A stretch of 64,000 nt of DNA from an uncultured Parafilimonas sp. (GTDB lineage: Bacteria > Bacteroidota > Bacteroidia > Chitinophagales > Chitinophagaceae): contig CAIRZB010000041.1 of NCBI GenBank assembly GCA_903882935.1, forward strand, positions 45,609 through 109,608, given 5' to 3'. Every line of letters begins with the position of its first letter. Within the stretch, counting starts at the first letter, position 1. Made by a program: the position numbers and the translations under genes. The notes under the pieces were generated by a model. The model worked only from the letters and a program-made list of their open reading frames with translations. It searched no databases and was not told where the DNA came from. Below are positions 60,810 to 64,000 of the stretch, piece after piece.

Positions 60810-60863
60810 TAATTAAACATAAATTGTTAAAAAGTGCCATTTTGTTTAATTTATGTTTAATTA
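60810..60863. promoter_or_regulatory. Perfect 16-bp inverted repeat upstream of the 120-aa gene
   Basis: TAATTAAACATAAATT (60810-60825) and its reverse complement (60848-60863) have a 22-base spacer and end 30 bases before the ATG at 60894. The location suggests an operator or a transposon-end-like structure. AT-only composition makes it easy to melt. Confidence 0.5.
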
Positions 60864-60893
60864 TATATAAATCTTACTTACCTTTATTATGCA

Positions 60894-61256
60894 ATGGACA
60901 ACAACCAGCTTTTTTCAAATTTTTACAACCGCGAGGACATTATCATCCGCATACAGCAGTATGAACTGGAGGTACAGCGGCTTAAAGGTATCCTTGCCGA
61001 GATAGATAAGCGGAATGCCAATGTGGCACAGGTGAAGATTACGCGTGAAATGGTGATGCAGCTTTTGATGAATAACCCCAATGATTTTTTCCAGACGGTG
61101 ACCATCGTGGACAATTACTTCCCCGGCCTGAGCGACGAGGAGAGGGGGCGGCAGGTGAAAATCGTGTCCGTGTATTTGTCCGGTTTGATGGGCAGCGGGC
61201 TGGTGGCGGCCAAGAAACTGCCGGGCGTGAAAGGCAACTTATATAAATGGAAATAA
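60894..61256 (+). CDS. Hypothetical 120-aa protein next to IS1595 transposase
   Basis: The 120-aa protein has an N-terminal coiled-coil-like helix (IIIRIQQYELEVQRLKGILAEIDK, residues 17-40), a middle helix, and a C-terminal region (VSVYLSGLMGSGLVAAKKLPGVKGNLYKWK) that reads like the last helix and wing of a winged helix-turn-helix, with basic residues. It may bind DNA. It lies 95 bases upstream of the transposase gene, separated by a hairpin, and is on the same strand, so it may be a passenger or a regulator of the element. No family could be named. The composition is like that of the transposase gene and its flank. Confidence 0.6.
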   Translation: MDNNQLFSNFYNREDIIIRIQQYELEVQRLKGILAEIDKRNANVAQVKITREMVMQLLMNNPNDFFQTVTIVDNYFPGLSDEERGRQVKIVSVYLSGLMGSGLVAAKKLPGVKGNLYKWK

Positions 61257-61257
61257 A

Positions 61258-61302
61258 AAAGCCCCGTTGCAATTAGTTTGGCGACCGATGCAACAAGGCT
61301 TG
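61258..61302 (+). terminator. Hairpin between the 120-aa gene and the transposase gene
   Basis: AAGCC and GGCTT, with GTTGCA and TGCAAC, form an imperfect stem with a 2-nt internal loop; only a weak AT stretch follows. It could attenuate read-through into the transposase. Confidence 0.4.
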
Positions 61303-61351
61303 ATAAATTAAATTTACCTATCCCAAAGGTAGGTAGGAAATACTTACTTAT

Positions 61352-62296
61352 ATGCAACACTTCAAGAATTTAACGGAATGCATCACCTACTTCCAAGACG
61401 AGCGGACATGCTGGGACTACTTTGAGAAAATGAGGTGGGAGGGAAGCCCCGTTTGTCCCCACTGCGGCAGCACGCAGGTTTACCGCCTCTCCAATTATAA
61501 ACAATTCAAGTGCGGCAACAAGGCAACCTGCGACAAGAAATTCACCGCCCTGGTGGGTACGATGTTTGAGAACACCAAGATACCTCTGCAAAAATGGTTT
61601 GCCGCTTTGTATTTATGCACCGCCCATAAGAAGGGGATAAGCTCCATCCAGTTGGCGAAGGACTTGGGCTTGACACAGAAAACAGGCTGGTTCCTGTTCC
61701 AGCGGATACGCGAAATGATGCTGAACGGGATGGGCATAACTTTAAGGAATGTTGTGCAGGTGGACGAGACCTATATCAAGGGGAAGAGGTCCAACAAGTC
61801 AAAACGCATCCGCAAGCTGATTGCCGAGGGCAAGATGGAAGACAAGGAATCAATCGTGCTGGGTATGATAGAGACCGGCAAGAGTGTTGTTTTTAAACAC
61901 GTAACCAGTGCGGAAGCCGATAGCCTGGCTCCCGTGATAAAGGCAACCGTGCCGGACGAAGGGGCAATTATAGTAACTGACGGGCACCAGTCGTATGTAG
62001 AAATAGGGACTACTTACAGTTCGCACATGGTAGTAAACCACTCCATAGAGGAATATGTGAACGAACAGGGCTTTACCACCAACAGCATAGAAAATGCGTT
62101 CTCTTTGCTTAAAAGGGGCATATACGGCATATACCACCATGTATCCGGCAAGCATCTGCAGAGGTATTGCAACGAATTTTCCTACCGTTTTAACAACCGC
62201 AGCATTAAGGATTACGAGCGTTTTACGCTCACCATGGAGAAAAAACAATTGGAAGGCCGCCTGACTTATAAACGCTTGATTGCCAAAAATGCCTAA
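61352..62296 (+). CDS. IS1595 family transposase
   Basis: The 314-aa transposase begins with an N-terminal zinc ribbon: CPHCG (Cys35, Cys38) and CGNKATC (Cys54, Cys60), then a helix-turn-helix (ISSIQLAKDLGLTQKTGWFLFQRIREM). The catalytic domain has VDETYIKGKRS with Asp138, IVTDGHQSY with Asp210, and NSIENAFSLLKRG with Glu247, the DDE set of the IS1595/IS1016 group. It is complete, with no frame break, so the element could be active. I do not see clear terminal inverted repeats: the right side runs straight into the small gene and the restriction gene. Placement close to a type II R-M gene is common for such elements. Confidence 0.92.
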   Translation: MQHFKNLTECITYFQDERTCWDYFEKMRWEGSPVCPHCGSTQVYRLSNYKQFKCGNKATCDKKFTALVGTMFENTKIPLQKWFAALYLCTAHKKGISSIQLAKDLGLTQKTGWFLFQRIREMMLNGMGITLRNVVQVDETYIKGKRSNKSKRIRKLIAEGKMEDKESIVLGMIETGKSVVFKHVTSAEADSLAPVIKATVPDEGAIIVTDGHQSYVEIGTTYSSHMVVNHSIEEYVNEQGFTTNSIENAFSLLKRGIYGIYHHVSGKHLQRYCNEFSYRFNNRSIKDYERFTLTMEKKQLEGRLTYKRLIAKNA

Positions 62297-62305
62297 TTTT
62301 GACCT

Positions 62306-62443
62306 ATGGCAAAGGTTAACAAAACACGCAAAACCATTAAAAAGAAGCCCAAAGTGGAGGAAAGGATACACCTCGACATGAGTTTCGAGGATGCCATGAA
62401 GTTGGCGGTTAATACACCGCTGGTGAAGAAAAAAGATAATTAA
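62306..62443 (+). CDS. 45-aa protein downstream of the IS1595 transposase
   Basis: This frame begins nine bases after the transposase stop and encodes 45 residues with a Lys-rich start (KTRKTIKKKPK) and a C-terminal IHLDMSFEDAMKLAVNTP that looks like a short structured helix. Similar MSFEDAxKLAxNTP proteins accompany IS1595 elements in Bacteroidota, as far as I recall. It would be missed by length filters. Its stop overlaps the stop of the restriction gene on the other strand by four bases (tail to tail). Co-transcription with the transposase is likely. Confidence 0.65.
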   Translation: MAKVNKTRKTIKKKPKVEERIHLDMSFEDAMKLAVNTPLVKKKDN

Positions 62444-63853
62444 GCCTTACTCTTTTTACCTTTTTTCTCTGTTGCAAAAATTCCCGCAGTATACTTATCG
62501 TAAAGTTCAAACAAAAACTCTATCCTTTTAGTTTCATTAATAAATGCCTGGGGTCGGTAGCATAAATCCACCGCTTTGTCCAATTGCTGGTGCGCCTTCA
62601 CCAGTTCAGGCGGCATTGTATTTGGGCTGTATAAATCTGCAAGGCTGCTTTTTGGGAATTCAAGGCGGGCATCTAAAACAGCCTGAGCCGCTTTTTCAAT
62701 TGCCTCTTTCTGCTTTTCAGTTGGGTTTTCAGGCCATGGAAAATTATTGTAAACCTGTGGTGAATAGCTGTAATCAGATTTCATTCTGCCACATACATAT
62801 CTAACCCAAGTCATGTGCATGAGTGATTGCAAAACTCCATACATAAAAAGATTGGCATTACTGATAATCTGAAGTTTGTTGCTACATATTATTTTCGGCT
62901 GCAAAAAGCCAATTGGGATATAAGTCCTGTTTATTGACGAAACCTCTGGAACGGCAAGATATTCGGTTTTGGGCTGCCTGTCCTGTGTAAACAAAGTTGG
63001 GTACTGTGCATATTGCCTTACTGATTCCGTAGGGCTGGTTAGTCTCGCTTGTTTTACTTTTTCAACCCTTTCAAGTACCAAAGGCATGGATTTTAACTCA
63101 CCGGGTGGAATTCCCTTTAACCAAAGGCAATGACGGGGTTTGTTGTTTATAAATTCATAGGCACCATAAAAAAGACGTATCCATTTCTTGCTGTCGGGTT
63201 CCTTTTTTATAAAATCCTTGTATTCAGAATGGTCAAGAATAAAAAAGCCCCCGTCAGTAGGCTGGCTGCCTTTTATCATGTCAGGTAGCCCATGCAAAGG
63301 CTTCCCCCTTGACTCAATGAACAAATCTTTTCCTTCAGTTAAATACGGGTTTATATTTTTTACCTTAACGACATGTGGCTCGCCGCTAATATGCTCATAT
63401 TCATAGATAAATTTTTCGCTTGCATCATAGTTGGAAAATCCAATAATTACCACATGAACAGCGGCGTTTCCTTTTGCCTCGTTAGTCCATTTAAAGGTTC
63501 TGTGTGCAAAGTGAATTTTAATATGGTATTTGTGGAATAAAATACTCCATAAAATTGCAACCTGTTCCCCTTGAGATATAGAGTTAGTGCTTACGAAGGC
63601 TACTTTAGTCTTTCCAAATTCTCTTTCTTCTGTTTGGTATTCGTTTAAATATTCAGCAGCTTTTAAATACCAAGCCGCAACATAATCTAACCTACCTGCT
63701 CGTTTTTCGTCCCCAAAAATGGTATGCATGTCCTCCATTTGCTCTTCAGTCCGCCATTGGTGGCCAATAAAAGGAGGGTTTCCAAAGATATAATTAAAGC
63801 GTATTGCATGTTTTTCCCAAGGTAACGGTTCAATTAACTTTTGCCAAATAGTC
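62440..63853 (-). pseudogene. MmeI-like type II restriction-modification enzyme, N-terminus cut by an IS21-like element
   Basis: About 471 codons remain, in one frame from the IS boundary to 62440. Motif IV of N6-adenine methyltransferases, NYIFGNPPFIG, is intact. The remainder follows the MmeI layout: the target-recognition region, then a C-terminal helical domain with SLADLYSPNTMPPELVKAHQQLDKAVDLCYRP and IEFLFELYDKYT. Lost are the N-terminal nuclease domain, the linker and SAM motif I (FxGxG), which would lie beyond the right edge. The first 32 codons of the open frame to 63948 belong to the IS end. The gene is therefore most likely non-functional, unless the rest is restored elsewhere. Confidence 0.75.
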
Positions 63854-64000
63854 TGTAACGTGGAAAATCCACGTAAACTAACCCCCTTCGGCCAAAAGAA
63901 TAAGGTCCCCTTCGGCCATTTCAAATTGACCCCCTGATACCGGCTCAAACTGCCCCCCTGTAAAAGCAGGTAAAGAACAATTGTTTTTGTAGGATAATAA
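63854..64000 (+). mobile_element. Terminus of an IS21-like insertion sequence
   Basis: At 63854 a 5'-TG begins a TGTAACGTGGAAAATCC sequence with an ACGTGGA-AAA-TCCACGT palindrome. On the minus strand four AGGGGx units start at 63959, 63935, 63911 and 63887, exactly 24 bases apart; three read AGGGGG and the unit at 63911 reads AGGGGA. Repeated TCAATTTG-like sequences at an IS end are typical of IS21-family elements of Bacteroidota, where they are probably transposase-binding sites. The element's genes would be to the right, outside the window. It interrupts the restriction gene. Confidence 0.6.

Noticed and set aside
63887..63960. CRISPR-like 24-bp periodicity at the right edge
   Set aside because: The units are contiguous with no unique spacers and only partly conserved; an IS21-type end explains them better.
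1..64000. tRNA or rRNA genes
   Set aside because: I looked for the TPsiC-like GGTTCGAATCC and rRNA-like blocks and saw none; a covariance search would be needed to be sure.

Overview
The window looks chromosomal and comes from a member of the phylum Bacteroidota, probably a Chitinophagaceae-like or Sphingobacteriia-like lineage (the family is an inference). The phylum call rests on a full-length SprA (2421 aa, type IX secretion translocon), a PorP/SprF protein beside a PKD-repeat protein with a gliding-type C-terminal domain, neighbouring DUF3822 and rsmD genes, a WbqC-family protein, GH97 and GH18 enzymes, and repeated -7-like elements of the form TAnnTTTG or TAnnTTCG just upstream of start codons. 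GC content is moderate, with a few clearly AT-richer patches.

Layout. 1-14170 is mostly housekeeping and secreted hydrolases: a partial esterase, a DUF4442 protein, a GH18 lipoprotein, an RRM protein, class II fructose-bisphosphate aldolase, a BtuF-like metal-receptor protein without a signal peptide, DUF4846, cystathionine beta-synthase-type enzyme, O6-alkylguanine-DNA alkyltransferase, CsaA, a FAD oxidoreductase and an S9 peptidase. 14171-17103 is an AT-rich accessory patch: HigBA toxin-antitoxin, a short HicB-like protein, a protein with an Rx4H HEPN-like motif, and an orphan. 17188-25622 has a beta-propeller glycosidase-like protein, two family 2 glycosyltransferases, a K+-dependent-type membrane pyrophosphatase and the NAD(P)HX repair fusion. 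25652-31247 holds two futalosine-pathway menaquinone genes (mqnD, mqnB), GH97, and a pterin cluster of two tandem QueD/PTPS paralogues plus folE. 31522-37402 is a tightly packed minus-strand operon: DUF3822, rsmD, bioD, 5-formyl-THF cyclo-ligase, lpxK, rnr.

39047-49220 is a second minus-strand block: ruvA, sprA, an MbnP-like protein overlapping an MbnH/MauG-type dihaem peroxidase, and a frameshifted acylphosphatase. fabH and prfB follow on the plus strand; prfB has an intact programmed +1 frameshift site. 51740-55269 holds two unusual gene pairs. The first is a DUF6169 gene overlapping an orphan. The second is a secreted-looking protein with DXDD motifs directly downstream of a class I prenyl-synthase-like protein with DDxxD and NSE/DTE-like motifs; this possible terpenoid module is the most interesting candidate here. 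55473-59661 is the PorP/SprF and lectin-PKD adhesin pair.

The right end (60460-64000) is mobile: an IS1595-family transposase with a small gene on either side, then a MmeI-like type II restriction-modification gene that is cut by the terminus of an IS21-like element with four 24-bp-spaced repeats. Several families of intergenic hairpin repeats (1597-2049, 3157-3237/14344-14368, 9190/14177/14271, 18337-18427, 50363-50526) are scattered through the window. I saw no tRNA, rRNA or CRISPR array.
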